Position numbers and translations under genes: made by a program. Below are positions 36,651 through 47,963 of a stretch of 64,000 nucleotides of DNA, one piece after another; positions within the stretch are counted from its first letter, which is position 1, and each line of letters begins with the position of its first letter. Under the pieces are notes generated by a model. That model was not told the DNA's origin and made no database searches. It was given only the letters and a program-made list of their open reading frames with translations. The stretch comes from Leucaena leucocephala (lineage: Eukaryota; Streptophyta; Magnoliopsida; Fabales; Fabaceae), in contig CM073560.1 of NCBI GenBank assembly GCA_037074615.1, positions 4,285,501 to 4,349,500 of the forward strand. The letters run 5' to 3'.

Positions 36651-36870
36651 TACGCACAAATATGAAGTATTTATTGAACCAATTCTCATTCTTTTACTGT
36701 TCTAGTTAATATCTCCTCTAATAATAATCAGACAAAATTACATCAGAACTAAAGGTTCCTCATATCCGCAATACACCAAAGTGCAAAAGCTAAAAAATTA
36801 CCTCACAAACTATAGCTGTTCTTCACAAATCATTTACTTACACTTCAGCACAGAAATGTAGTCCACAAGA

Positions 36871-39459
36871 TCAAAACTTGTATGGAGCTGTGTTCCTCCC
36901 ATTTTTTGGTGATCCAGCCCTCGAAATTCTGACATCAATAAACCTGCCATCGAAGAACTATACCACAGCATGATGATGCTGTTTGGTTAGTCGAAGAGGA
37001 AAGATTCCTTTTTTGAGAGAATCATTTTAAAGTTCCAAAGAAGGAATATAATCATTAAAAAATTTTAAAATAAGTAAGCAACTATAAACCTATTATCATT
37101 CCATTCCCCAGAACTTGTCATTATATATTACTTATTTGTTGAGAAATTTTTTAATAATTATATTCCTTCGTTAGAACCTCATAATAATTTTTCCTTCTTT
37201 TTCTTTAAATAAATTATGAGACATACAATATCATTATATTCTTCTTATCAATATATATATTTATTCACTACTTTTTTATCCAAAGGTACAGGAGACATTT
37301 TTCAATAACAAAATTACTTTTTGTTCCATTCCATTCTATTCTCCATGCCAAACGAGCCCTTTGTTCAGATAACTAGTATAGTTGGTAAGTTATTACAAGA
37401 GATGCATTGTACCTTCCCATTCATCTGTTCCACAGCCAATTGTGCAGACTCTTCCTTGGCAAACCAAATGTATGCAATACCTAGGAACTTCCCAGATTCT
37501 TTATCCATGAGAAGCTTTACTGCAATATGACAATAAACAGTCTAAATGAACACACAGTTCTCGACATTGTACTCTATAACAACGATATCAGAACAGCAAT
37601 GAATTCAAATGAAGTTCAACTCTTTTGGCTTGGTATATAGTGATTTTGATAATGGAAAATAATTCTTGTTCACCAACTTTAAAAGTACTCCTCCAATCTT
37701 AAATATAAGAGCTAGTTAGGATGTTTGTTTTAATCATACATATAAAACCTCAATCCACTCTATTATATTTATCATTTTTTCTCAAGCTAATTTACTTAAC
37801 TTATGCATTAATGTAATCTGATTTATCTAACTTTCTTAATCTACCCAAATTAGTTAAATAGCTCATATATCAAGGACTGAAAGAATACTAAAAAAATGTA
37901 TCGAAATTGTAGAGTATGATTACATAGACATCATAGGAACTTTAAGGTATGTTTGGATCAACAAGGTTAGATAAGAGAATAGAATGAAAAATTTAATATA
38001 GACATGTCTCACGTCCCTTTAAATCAAACCTTCCTTTCCCTCTCCTTCACCATTCATCTCAATCCAGATTATACCGTAAGACTTCCAAACATTAAAAGTG
38101 GAATATTTGGAAAGCATTATATATCTGAAGCCAACATAAGTGTAGAAGTAACCATCCAATAGAGGCTGCATCACAAAGTTTCCAGCCAATAAAGCATGCC
38201 AGCAAAAGATGTTATCACCTTGAGTAACTTCACCAAACTCTGAAAATGCCTTGACCAAATGTCCTCCAGAAGTTGACAGAGGAAGCCCTGCATTGTCTCA
38301 CCCTCAAGACTTCAGTACTAAAATGACTTATCGCTGCATGCATGTAGTAAGACAAAGCTTTCAGGCCTCTCAACTAAAAACGGTTAGATACAGATATAGA
38401 CTGCAAACATGTAGATATTGTATGTAATAAGGTAAGTATATATGAGCTCTGTCAGGTAGTTTGAGTAAGTTGTGACCTCTGACTATCAAACGTTGACAGT
38501 TAGTTAACAGAATTTTTTTCTTTTCTACGCTATCTGACTCTCTTTCCTTCTTGTCTCCATTATTTCATATCAGACGGCTTAACGGATTGTTATGAATTAC
38601 AAGTGAAGTAGGGTTTATAAATTCAAAGGCTCTCCCTTCTAATAGACTATAGTCTTTGGTGAGAGCATGTAATAACCTCGAAAAGGGCTACCCATGGTCT
38701 AACCAGCAGCAGGCTGACTGAAATTGGCACCCCCGTTCCCCCACAAGCTAATCTTTAAGTATTGAGCTCTCTCCCTTTGGGCTTATGATCATAGCATGGA
38801 TCAATCTCATATGTAGGCGAATTGAAACAGGGCAGTGCTCACTCTTTTCACTCTTTTTAAAGATCATTAATTTGACAACAGACATGCAAGATCATTCTCA
38901 CACATGGCAAAGCCCATTAGAATAGACCTTTTCATTTCTCAGAAGAAACGTGCCCAAAGCTCACAGATGCTACTTCAAGGAAGCACTACTATGGAAATTA
39001 TTCTGATTTCTGAATGGAAACTACAGTTTGTCAAGTTTATGCAATGTAAACGAAGAAGCAGATTTCAAGTGAGGTCCCTAAAAGTACAAGAAGACACCAA
39101 TGTCCGTTCAAGAACTTTGAAGTGCCACGCCATTTCTAATCCATTGTCTTGTGTCTTCAATATTCCGTATCAAAGTGTCGTTTCTCCGCTAGAAACTAAT
39201 GGGATTACATTAAAATAAACGAATTGTTACCTTTGATGAAGACTTTGGCTGGAGAAGAAATACTGAATTCGGCGGAAGAATTGGAGCTGAAACTGCAGCT
39301 GTGGCAGCGAAGAGTGGGGGATGAGGCAGGAATCGAAATTGATAGTGAACTAAACATTGGACACAGTGGGAGTCTTAGAAACAGAGTCTTGGAGATTGAT
39401 GGTTCTGAAATGGCGAACCATCTGGGAAACACAACTTGTGAATTTTGCAGGAGTGCCAT
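36871..39459 (-). CDS. Single-RRM RNA-binding protein, probably organelle-targeted, 163 aa
   Basis: Exons in transcription order: 39459-39231, 38287-38219, 37519-37413, 36957-36871. They join to 492 nt (163 aa + TGA) through GT-AG introns. Residues 1-75 are rich in Ser, hydrophobic and basic residues with few acids (MALLQNSQVVFPRWFAISEP...), like a plastid or mitochondrial transit peptide. The RRM follows: RNP2 as KVFIKGLP, then STSGGHLVKAFSEFGEVTQ, VKLLMDKESGKFLGIAYIWF with an RNP1 that departs from the KGFGFV consensus, EESAQLAVEQMNGKFFDGRF and IDVRISRAG, plus a short basic tail ending PYKF. The plan of transit peptide plus one RRM matches plant organelle RRM (ORRM-type) proteins that help RNA editing; a plain small RRM protein is the alternative. 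A Stowaway-like MITE sits in intron 2. Confidence 0.85.
37688..37885. repeat. Stowaway-like MITE in an intron of the RRM gene
   Basis: Flanked by TA on both sides. It starts ctcctccaatcttaaatata and ends in atatatcaaggactgaaaga with aa before TA. Family members at 41951-42195, 47023-47256 and 58934-59168 share 'taactttcttaatcta'. Confidence 0.65.
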
Positions 39460-40122
39460 TTTTTTTTTTTTAAGCTAACGCACACAGAAGTGTCGCTCAA
39501 AACACCGATTTCCCCAACACCTAAACGGTTCCGACGTCGTTGACGTCGCTCATAGCCTGGAACAGTAGCCAAAATCTTCAATATGATGCTCCAGCATTTG
39601 AACACTGGAGGGGAAAGTTGACTTTACTTTTGTCGGCATGACAAAATGAGCAAAAAGAAGAACGGTTCAGGATCGATTGTTTTTTTGCAAGCATGACAAT
39701 GATAACTTCTGGTTCTGCGAAAAGAAAGTTGGGCTGCGGGGGAAGAAATATTTGTATGGATACAATAAACTGAGTCAAAGGAAGGTTTATAGACCTCAAT
39801 AACGTAAGGCCCAAAAGACTACATGGGCTACGTTATAAGTTTGTAACCCAACTCAACCCTATTCATGAGATTCTTTTTTTGTTTTAGCTCTTATGTATTT
39901 TTTTATATAATTATCTGATTTAAAGTATTATCAGGTATAATTAAGATAATTGTTTTCAAAGCACTTTCTGTATTTATACGGTTCTAACTCAATATCTCGT
40001 ACTTAAATAATTAAAGGTTTTTTTAAAAAAGGATATTTTATTGTTTTAAGGGAAATTTTTTTTATCTATATATAACATACTGCTTAGTAATTAGTACCAT
40101 AGCAATTTAATGTGTTTTTTAG

Positions 40123-40312
40123 AGGTGTTCACGAAATGGGATGAGAAGGATTTTCCATCCCAAGGAAGATCGTGTAAGATCTCGAGTTCAAGTCTTGGCG
40201 TATGTAAAAAATCACTGTTGGGAGACTCACCTACCATAACCAGGTACGTAACGCGGGTTAAATTCGAATATAGTCGGGGTAAAACTTTAATGAATCAGAT
40301 GGGCAATTAAAA
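40123..40312 (+). repeat. tRNA-derived SINE, diverged copy
   Basis: Shares with the SINE at 59926 the box-B-like gagttcaagtc (40184-40194), the 'gggagactcacctaccataa-ccaggta' block, 'aacgcgggt', 'atagtcggggtaaa' and an A-rich tail. Box A is degenerate. The 5' boundary is approximate. Confidence 0.6.
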
Positions 40313-40468
40313 AAAATATAAGAGTTTAAACATTAAGAATAAAATAGATCACATTAGAAAAATTCCTTTCAATTGTTTCCGATAATCTTTAGATTCAACC
40401 TAATAATATTATATACTAGATAGTTGGACTTTGACCAAAAACAAAAATTCTTAGTTCATATTCTCTAA

Positions 40469-40471
<3 letters not shown>

Positions 40472-40502
<31 letters not shown>
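40472..40502. repeat. (AT)n microsatellite
   Basis: About 15 uninterrupted AT units. Confidence 0.95.
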
Positions 40503-40505
<3 letters not shown>

Positions 40506-41950
40506 TAAGTTCTTACCTGGTATTAATTGAGTTGATGAACTGTCTATGTTATTAACTACGTCATCCCCTTAATTTTCATTCCACCTAAAACAAACTTACA
40601 AGACAGATCATTTTGTGCACGTACAAAATTAAAAAGAATGAGATTAGATAAAGAAAAATTAGTTAATAAAGTCAGCTTAACAGTAATGCAGAGAGATGCG
40701 TTGACTTGATGGCAGCCCTTCTCAAACATTGATATGAGCATATATGTGTGTATCTCTTTATATATATATATATATGATTTTAAAAATAGTCCATGGTCAT
40801 ATAGATGTTATGGAGAGTCACAAAGCATATGTATGCATATTTATTTATACAACATAGGATACCAAAGGATTGCTAGCCAAAAACTAGGATACTAAAGGCT
40901 TGAATTCCTCTGAAAGAGGAACATGTTTGTGTTTGAAGAGACATGACAATTTTTTTAAAAAATATATTGGGGAAATAAATAAATAAGGCCTGCTAAGTGT
41001 GATTAGCCACGAACGTAACACAAGTAACAATGAATCATATGTCAGAAATTAAGCCATGCGTAGTAGTGCAGGCCAAAGCTAGGATAATGCATTTATATAT
41101 TTTTAAGGATTATATATATAAGAAAGAAACAAATATTTAACACACATGTACACATTACACAATGTGGGGTTTGAGGATAATTGCAAGACGTCTTGAGATT
41201 CTAAAGTTTGACATCTTGAGATGCTTTCTCAAGCAGTGTTGGATTTGTCAGCGTAATTTCGTCTCATGGCTTGCCTCATCGGTTTCAGTTCTTCAAAACC
41301 TCCTAGCCTTTTGCCCCACTTATATGCAACAACGTAAGTTATATTTGAAAAAAATCAGTTTTCATCCAATGGTTTGAGTCCCTAATTATCCTAACTGTGC
41401 AGTTCAGAACATTTTTTTTTTAATCCATTGACTAATTCTTCACTAGAATTGGTCAACCTAACAAGCTGGATTGAGTTACCCTTGAGTTAAATTTTATGTA
41501 TTATTTTTTTATTAAGTTTAAAACTACATTATTTTAAATTTAAAAAAATAGCACTCAATCGGATTTATGTTTTGGTATATTTTATTGAATTACATGTGAT
41601 TTATGCATAAATTTATGAATTAATATTTTTTATTTAAATATTATTTTTCATAATTATATATGAAAATTTTATATATTTTCAATCAATTATATATTATTTT
41701 AATCGCAACCGGTTTTACTCTAATTTAATTACTAATCCTAAAATAATTTCTTCAACTAGTTTAGTAACCAATCTATTTTTCAGTATTTTGTACATTAATT
41801 CATTAAAAGATTATTTTTCTCAAACTTTGTACCTCCTATTGCATTCCAAACAAAAACAAAATACACACCCAACACTTTGTCAAACTCATAGTGTCATATT
41901 AGCTTAAAGATATACACAATCCTTCCCTTTTAATTAGCTAGTATTTAATA

Positions 41951-42195
41951 CTACCTCCTATCATTAATATAAGAGTTAGTTAATTTAGTTAATTTTTTTA
42001 AATATATTAAGAAAATCAAATAAATCAATTAATTATGAATAAATTTAACCTTTCAAAATAAATTTATATTATATACTTCTTAATCTACTTAAATTAGTCA
42101 ACTAATTCTTATATTAGTTATAATTAATAAGTTTATTTAACTTTTTTAATCTATCTAAAAAATAAATTAACTCTTATATTAAAAATTATAGGGAG
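41951..42195. repeat. Stowaway-like MITE, 245 bp
   Basis: TA-flanked. It starts ctacctcctatcattaatat and ends ttaaaaattatagggag. The interior is shared with the copies at 45621, 47023 and 58934. Confidence 0.75.
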
Positions 42196-42722
42196 TATAT
42201 ATATAGATGTAAGATGCGATAAGAGTTTATGTTAGTTGAAAAAAAAGAAGGCTAAACCAATGGTTCAATACATCCCCAGACTGACCTTAATTCATTATAA
42301 ACTTTTTAAGGTTGATATTTTCTTTACGTATATAAATCCCAATATAAACATTATAAAAAAAAGACATAGTAATCTAATTTAATATAAATTACATTATAAT
42401 TAAATTTTATATAAAGAATCGAACTAATATTTTGTAAGGTTGTGCATGCAGCAAGCCTACCCTTTTTTTTATTTGACGGCATTACTCGTAGCCGTTGAGG
42501 ACAAAGTGTATACTTTACCTTTTTCTTTTGGTAACATTGCGCATACTTTCCCTTCATAATACTAATACTAGCATATTTTTAAATCAACAGTTTTGACTTT
42601 TGATGCCTACCCCCATTTCCTTTAATTATAACAAATAAAAAGGGCCAATAAAAAAATTCCCATTTCCATTAAAAATTGCAAATATCTAACATTTTTAGTA
42701 TTCTATTTTTAAAGTATTTCAA

Positions 42723-43212
42723 GGGTATGTTTAGATTAGTTTTTAGAGAATAGATTTTGGAGAATAGATTTTGAGAAGAATAGATTTTAGGAATAATAGA
42801 TTTTGGGAATAGAGATGTTTGGATGATTAGTAGCAAAATCACTTTTTATATTAGTAAATTACCAAAAAGGGTATGATTTGATTAAAAGTAAGAGAGAAGA
42901 AAAATGATAGAGAAGAGAGTGTAGAGAGGAGAGAGGAGAGAGGAGAGATAAGATAAGAGAGAGGAAAGAGAAAAAAGAGAGATAAGAGAGAAGATAAGGT
43001 GTAAGAAAAAGTAGGGGTAGAATAGTAATTGGATAATCCATAACCTAGATTTTAAACCAAAAGCTATTTTCAGTGGCTTATTCAAAACTTAGGTTTCAAA
43101 CTAAGGTTTTGCCTAAAATCAATTCTCAACAAAAATAACTGTTTGTATAAAAATTTTACAAACTACAGTTTTAGCTCAAAATTAATTTTTAAACGATGTT
43201 CCCAAACACACT
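42723..43212. repeat. Tourist-type MITE with a purine-rich core (family B)
   Basis: Ends gggtatgtttagatt / cccaaacacact. The centre (about 42890-43010) is an almost pure GA run. Flanking blocks such as 'agtaaattaccaaaaagg' match the copies at 10281, 44890 and 55146. Confidence 0.55.
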
Positions 43213-43241
43213 GTAGGAACTTGGGAGGGTGGTATTGATAG

Positions 43242-43813
43242 TAGAGCTGGTAAAACGGCCCCAGCCCGCGGGCTGGGCCCATTTTACCTTAAGGGGGGGC
43301 GGGCTCGGGCTGGCAAAATGCTAGCCCGTTTTTGGGCGGGCTGCACAGCCCGCCAGCCCGCCACTTTTTTTTTTTAATATTATTATTTAACATTTATTTT
43401 ACTTAAATGTTATTTTGAATACTCCTATTATCGAATATTAGTAAAGATAATTACTTATTTGTTACTATATGTTTACATATTATAATTGATTAATATTATA
43501 TTAATATTTATTTAGATTTATAATTATAAAATTTGAGATTTTTTTATAAAAAATAGAAATTTTTAAGAGTATAACATGAGTAATTTTTTTATTATACTAA
43601 TATAACATTAGAAATTTTTTATTAGTATTTTAAAAATGTTAAAAATATTTTTTTTTAAATTTAAAAAAAAAAAGTGGCAGGCTGGCGGGCCAGCCCGCCA
43701 CTAAAGGGGGCGGGCTCGAGCTGGCATTTTGCCAGCCCGTTTTGGGGCGGGCTACACAGCCCACCCCGTATTTTGGTGGGCTGAGAGCGGGCCAGCCCGC
43801 ATTCCCAGCTCTA
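43242..43813. mobile_element. Non-autonomous hAT element, 572 bp, GC-rich ends
   Basis: Bounded by tagagctgg and ccagctcta and flanked by the identical 8-bp ATTGATAG (43234-43241 and 43814-43821), as hAT transposition leaves. Both ends consist of many reiterated 'cagcccgcc' and 'gcgggctgg' motifs in opposite orientations around an AT-rich middle, so the element folds into a long hairpin. No coding sequence is present. Confidence 0.85.
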
Positions 43814-43843
43814 ATTGATAGTACTTTATATACTGAATATCCC

Positions 43844-44527
43844 GTTTACCAATAAATATATGACAACTGTAGTTTTAAGACACATCATCTTTAACGGCGT
43901 AACTCACCCCTGACCGTTATCTCTCGTTTGTTCTATTCATTTTTGTCCATGGTTGCAAATGGAAAGACGGCACACCAACCAAACATTCCACCTCGAAATG
44001 TTCAAAGCATCTTCACTGGAGTCGCAGAAGTCGTCAGTTGCTTCGGTGTCAACGCCGGCAGCCCTAACATTGAAATCGAGTTTCGGTGTCAGAGAGAACT
44101 TTGGTAGCGGCAAGCTGCTGGGCGGCCGAGATAGATTAAACACCAAGAAGAAGTTCCGATATGGATCGAGATGCTGATTGCAGATCTCTCTCTCTTCTTG
44201 CTTGACTTGTTAGGTGGCTGTTGATTCTGTCGCTACCTTCTAGCTAAATTCTAAATTGATTATAATATATATATAATTTACTCACTTAAAATAAAAAATG
44301 ATAGGAGTGAGAGTGGCAATAGGAAAATGAGGAAGACGAAGGGGTGAAGAGTGCAGACAGGTGGAATCATTGGGAAGTGGATAAGGATGAGGACCCAGGA
44401 TTGAGCAAGTATGGGGCATGGGTGAATGGAGATGGAAGGAGAAAAGAGAGATGAGGGTTAGAAGTGAGTTACGCTGTTAAGGATGATGTGTTTTAAAACT
44501 ACAGCTATGATATATTCATTGATAAAC
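43844..44527. mobile_element. 684-bp element with ~85-bp terminal inverted repeats and a short ORF
   Basis: The left arm gtttaccaataaatatatga... through 'cacatcatctttaacggcgtaactcac' is mirrored by the complement of 44441-44527 at roughly 80% identity. Between the arms is less AT-rich sequence with short open frames on both strands (43953-44177 plus, 43937-44146 minus) that match nothing I know. The long TIRs suggest a MULE-like or Pack-type element. No target duplication is clear. Confidence 0.6.
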
Positions 44528-44889
44528 TAATTTAATATTTCATAGATATATTTTTAAAAAATCACATTACACTTATTATAATTAATTAATTTTTTAATTT
44601 ATTTAAATTAATTAAATAATTTTTAATTTTTTATATTAAAGATTGAAGGAGTATTAAATTTTTAAATAGACTTAATAAATTTTAATATTTTTATTTATTT
44701 CAGTAAAATATGTTAAAGACATATGTGTTGGGAGGGATAGCCATGAATCCCAACACTAGAATACTAATTGCTCAAATACCTGATAATAAGATTCAGAAAT
44801 ATTGGATACCGCCAGTTAATGGTATACAAAATTATTAAATATAGATTTACATGGAATATTTTTTGTATTTCTTACAACGAACAGGACTC

Positions 44890-45592
44890 AATGCTTGTTT
44901 GGATAGGATTTTAGAAAATAGCTTATAGAAAAAAAAAAGCTTTTAGATAACTTTTGGAAAATGGCATATAGAGAAGAGATTATAGAAAAAACTGGTTTTG
45001 AATAAATGAGTATTTAGATGGTTATTACTAGAAATATTTTTGTGATTGATAAATTATCAGAAAAGGTATAAAATAAAAAAATTAATTATCCATCAACACA
45101 TGTCCCATCATTGTTCACAACCATTATGCACTCATTGTTCATAGTCGCTGTTCACCATTGTTTACCATCACCGCACGTCGTCGTCTTCCCTCTTCTTCCT
45201 CGTTGAACACAAGTGGCCGAACAGAGACCAAATGAAACACCAGCGGTGGGTAGGAGAGAGGACTAATGGATAAAGGGGAGGAGCGACGACAGTGGAGGTG
45301 ATCGGAGGAGCGATGACAGCAGAGGCCATAACAACGTTTACGAAGAAGAAGAAAAGTAGAAGAGAGAGAGTGTAAAAAAATAAGATTAAAATAGTAATTG
45401 GGTAGTCGATAAGTTCTTCTATTGTTCCATAAGCTATTCCTAAGAGTTTATTCAAAACCCTGGTTTCAAACCCCGGTTTGATCCATAAGTCATTTTAGAC
45501 AAATATGACTGTTTGTTTTAAAATTTTTTCAAACCAGGGTTAGGTCAGAAGTCCTTTTAAAATATAGGTTTGGGTGTTACCCAAATAGGCCT
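44890..45592. repeat. Tourist-type MITE (family B), ~700 bp
   Basis: Ends atgcttgtttggatagg / gttacccaaataggcc are inverted repeats. Interior blocks such as 'gataaattatcagaaaagg' match the copy at 42723. The centre has short repeats of 'gttcac(a/c)(a/g)'-type near 45110-45165. Confidence 0.5.
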
Positions 45593-45620
45593 TCAACTTG
45601 GACCATATCACTTATTTATA

Positions 45621-45910
45621 CTTTCTCTATTCTTTAATATAAAAACTAATCGATAAATTTAAATAAATTAAAAAGTATATAAAATAAATTTGTTATGACG
45701 ATTTAAATTTGGTCATAAATAACTTATTTATTTAGTTTTCTTATAATCTATTTAAGAAACCCTAAAACCATAGTTCCAAAAGCATTTTTAAACTAAATTC
45801 CACTTATATATTTACCTAAAATCATTTCTAAAATTCAAATTCAAGCACCCTTTTAATCTATCTAAATTAATCAACTAGCTCTTATATTAATAATAATTTG
45901 AGGAGACGAG
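45621..45910. repeat. Stowaway-like MITE carrying a nested insertion
   Basis: TA-flanked ends ctttctctattctttaatat and aataatttgaggagacgag. The family sequence is interrupted at about 45755-45850 by unrelated DNA and then resumes at ttttaatctatctaaattaa. Confidence 0.55.
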
Positions 45911-47022
45911 TATTAATTAACAAGATGGATTAGACCCTTAATTTGTTCATGATCAAAACCCTTTTGTTGATTATCAAAGAGCTGACATCCTTCGTTTCTC
46001 TGCCGGCTACGGGCGACTAATTACTGAACTTGTGATCTTGGTAGCAGCACAAAAAACCAGACAATTAAGAAAACATTCTCCGCGAAATCTTCTCATACGT
46101 ATATGAAGTTGCTCCTTTAACACAAACGTATTATTCTGTCCTTCACAAATCGTTAATTTAATTTGCGGCTAAAACAAAAACGACACAGCTAGCTAGCTAG
46201 CTATCTTTTGTTTCTAGCTAGGTATTTTTATTTTTTGTGACCGACACACACAGAAGACTCAATTATATATACACAGATATCTGGAATGCAGCTGCCAATT
46301 ATATACAATGTACTTCTAGTTGCTAACATGTAATGCACTGAGACTGAGTATTTATATATACTTATCGTGGGGTTGCTCTGGAATCAAAAGGAAGTGGCTC
46401 AAAAATCAAGAGAAACAAAACTTTAACAATAATAATAATAATTAATTAATTATATATTATCTAAGAGTTGATTAATTATTAATTTATTATTGTCAACTAA
46501 TATGCTCTCTTCAAAAAGTCATTCGAATATAATGGGTTCTCGCGCACGGGTGGCTAGCTCATCAGTCCTTTATCATGGTCATCATCATCATATCTTTGAT
46601 AAAACCAGCCTGGTACTCGAAATAATATTGTACTGGTTTTCAAACTTAAAAAAACATTATATACCAATTCAATTGTGCTATAAAATAAAAACATACTAGT
46701 CAAAGATAATTTAAATCATAACACTCATCAGAAGAAAACACTAACTTTCTCATGAACAAGTCACTGCAGCAGACAAAAATATAAGAGAATTTCTTTCTGT
46801 ATTTTCATGATTTTCATTATTTACTAGAAAGTGATGAAGGCTTCAATTCTCATGGATCACCATAATTCCGCAAGGAATTCTCACAGATAAGAAAGTCGAG
46901 AGTAATTATCATGAAATTATATGTGAGAAAGTCAGGAATAATTCTCTCTTTTCATGTATTTATACTGTGACTATTTCTCTTCATTCTTTTATTACTTCGA
47001 GATATATAGCAACTAGAGATTA

Positions 47023-47256
47023 TCTTCTAATTTTTAATATAAAAATTAATTAACTAATTTAAATATATTAAATAAGTTAAATAAATGAATTATTTATGAC
47101 TAAATCTAAACTCTCAATAAAAATTTATATTATATATTTTTTAATTTACCCAAATTAATAAACTAACTATGATATTAGTTATAATTATCTAATTTATTTA
47201 ACTTTCTTAATGTATTCAAATTAATCAATTATCTCTTATATTAAAGATCAGAAGCA
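47023..47256. repeat. Stowaway-like MITE
   Basis: The interior is nearly collinear with 41951-42195 and 58934-59168. The ends are degenerate (tcttctaatttttaatataa / cttatattaaagatcagaag). Confidence 0.65.
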
Positions 47257-47501
47257 ATATTTATGATTCTTCCACTATTATTCAATTTTCTTTGTAAAAT
47301 TAGAACTGTTCTTCATTATTTTCACATCTTTTTGTTATGAGCTTTGTTCATTTGGAATAAAAATTGAGAAACTCTATGGGACAGGTATATATTTCTCACA
47401 AATTCACATCTTTGCTCCTCAAGAAATTAACTGTTTTGGTGTAATGACTATTAAGTTAGCTTAATCAACTGGGATTTCAACAAAAAATTAATTATCTGAT
47501 A

Positions 47502-47582
47502 CTTCTCAGTCTTAAATATAAGACTTAATTTATAGTATAATTTATATTATAAATTATATCTTATATTTAAGATTGGAGGGAG
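47502..47582. repeat. Compact 81-bp Stowaway-like hairpin
   Basis: TA-flanked. The left arm cttctcagtcttaaatataa is mirrored by ttatatttaagattggaggg with ag to the end. The whole element is one near-perfect hairpin, which could resemble a small-RNA precursor. Confidence 0.8.
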
Positions 47583-47927
47583 TATAATAAAAATAGATTT
47601 ACCCTTCCTGAAATCTCATCATTGACTATATCATTGCCTTTCCATCACATCAACTTTGTTGCTTAATTATACCATGTAAGTTGTTTATTATTAATATTAT
47701 ATCTTTGAATTTCACGCTTGTAATAAAGTTTAAGGATTCATTATTGATTGATAGTAGTGTTGGTGATCACTTTGAATATTATGCAAAGTAAAATTTAAAG
47801 AAATTAATGATTATTTTCATTGTGATGCGATGATATTATGCGTTTGAATATTTTTCAAACCAGTGGAGAAAACAACCAAAAGGATTCTGGCGTGACATCT
47901 CTAACATGTCTTATATAATAGTAGAAA

Positions 47928-47930
<3 letters not shown>

Positions 47931-47961
<31 letters not shown>
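47931..47961. repeat. (AT)n microsatellite
   Basis: About 15 AT units. Confidence 0.95.

Positions 47962-47963
<2 letters not shown>

Larger units (their letters stand above)
34046..36870. other. Intergenic region with MITEs and a tandem duplication
   Basis: Lies between the pseudogene and the downstream end of the RRM gene. It holds a Stowaway-like element (34550-34810), two Tourist-like elements (34917-35141 and 35879-36074) and a 116-bp-period tandem duplication (36421-36650). No gene was recognised. Confidence 0.6.

Noticed and set aside
43937..44177. A real small gene between the 85-bp TIRs
   Set aside because: Frames open on both strands over the same bases, with no conserved motif or splice context; kept only as an element interior.
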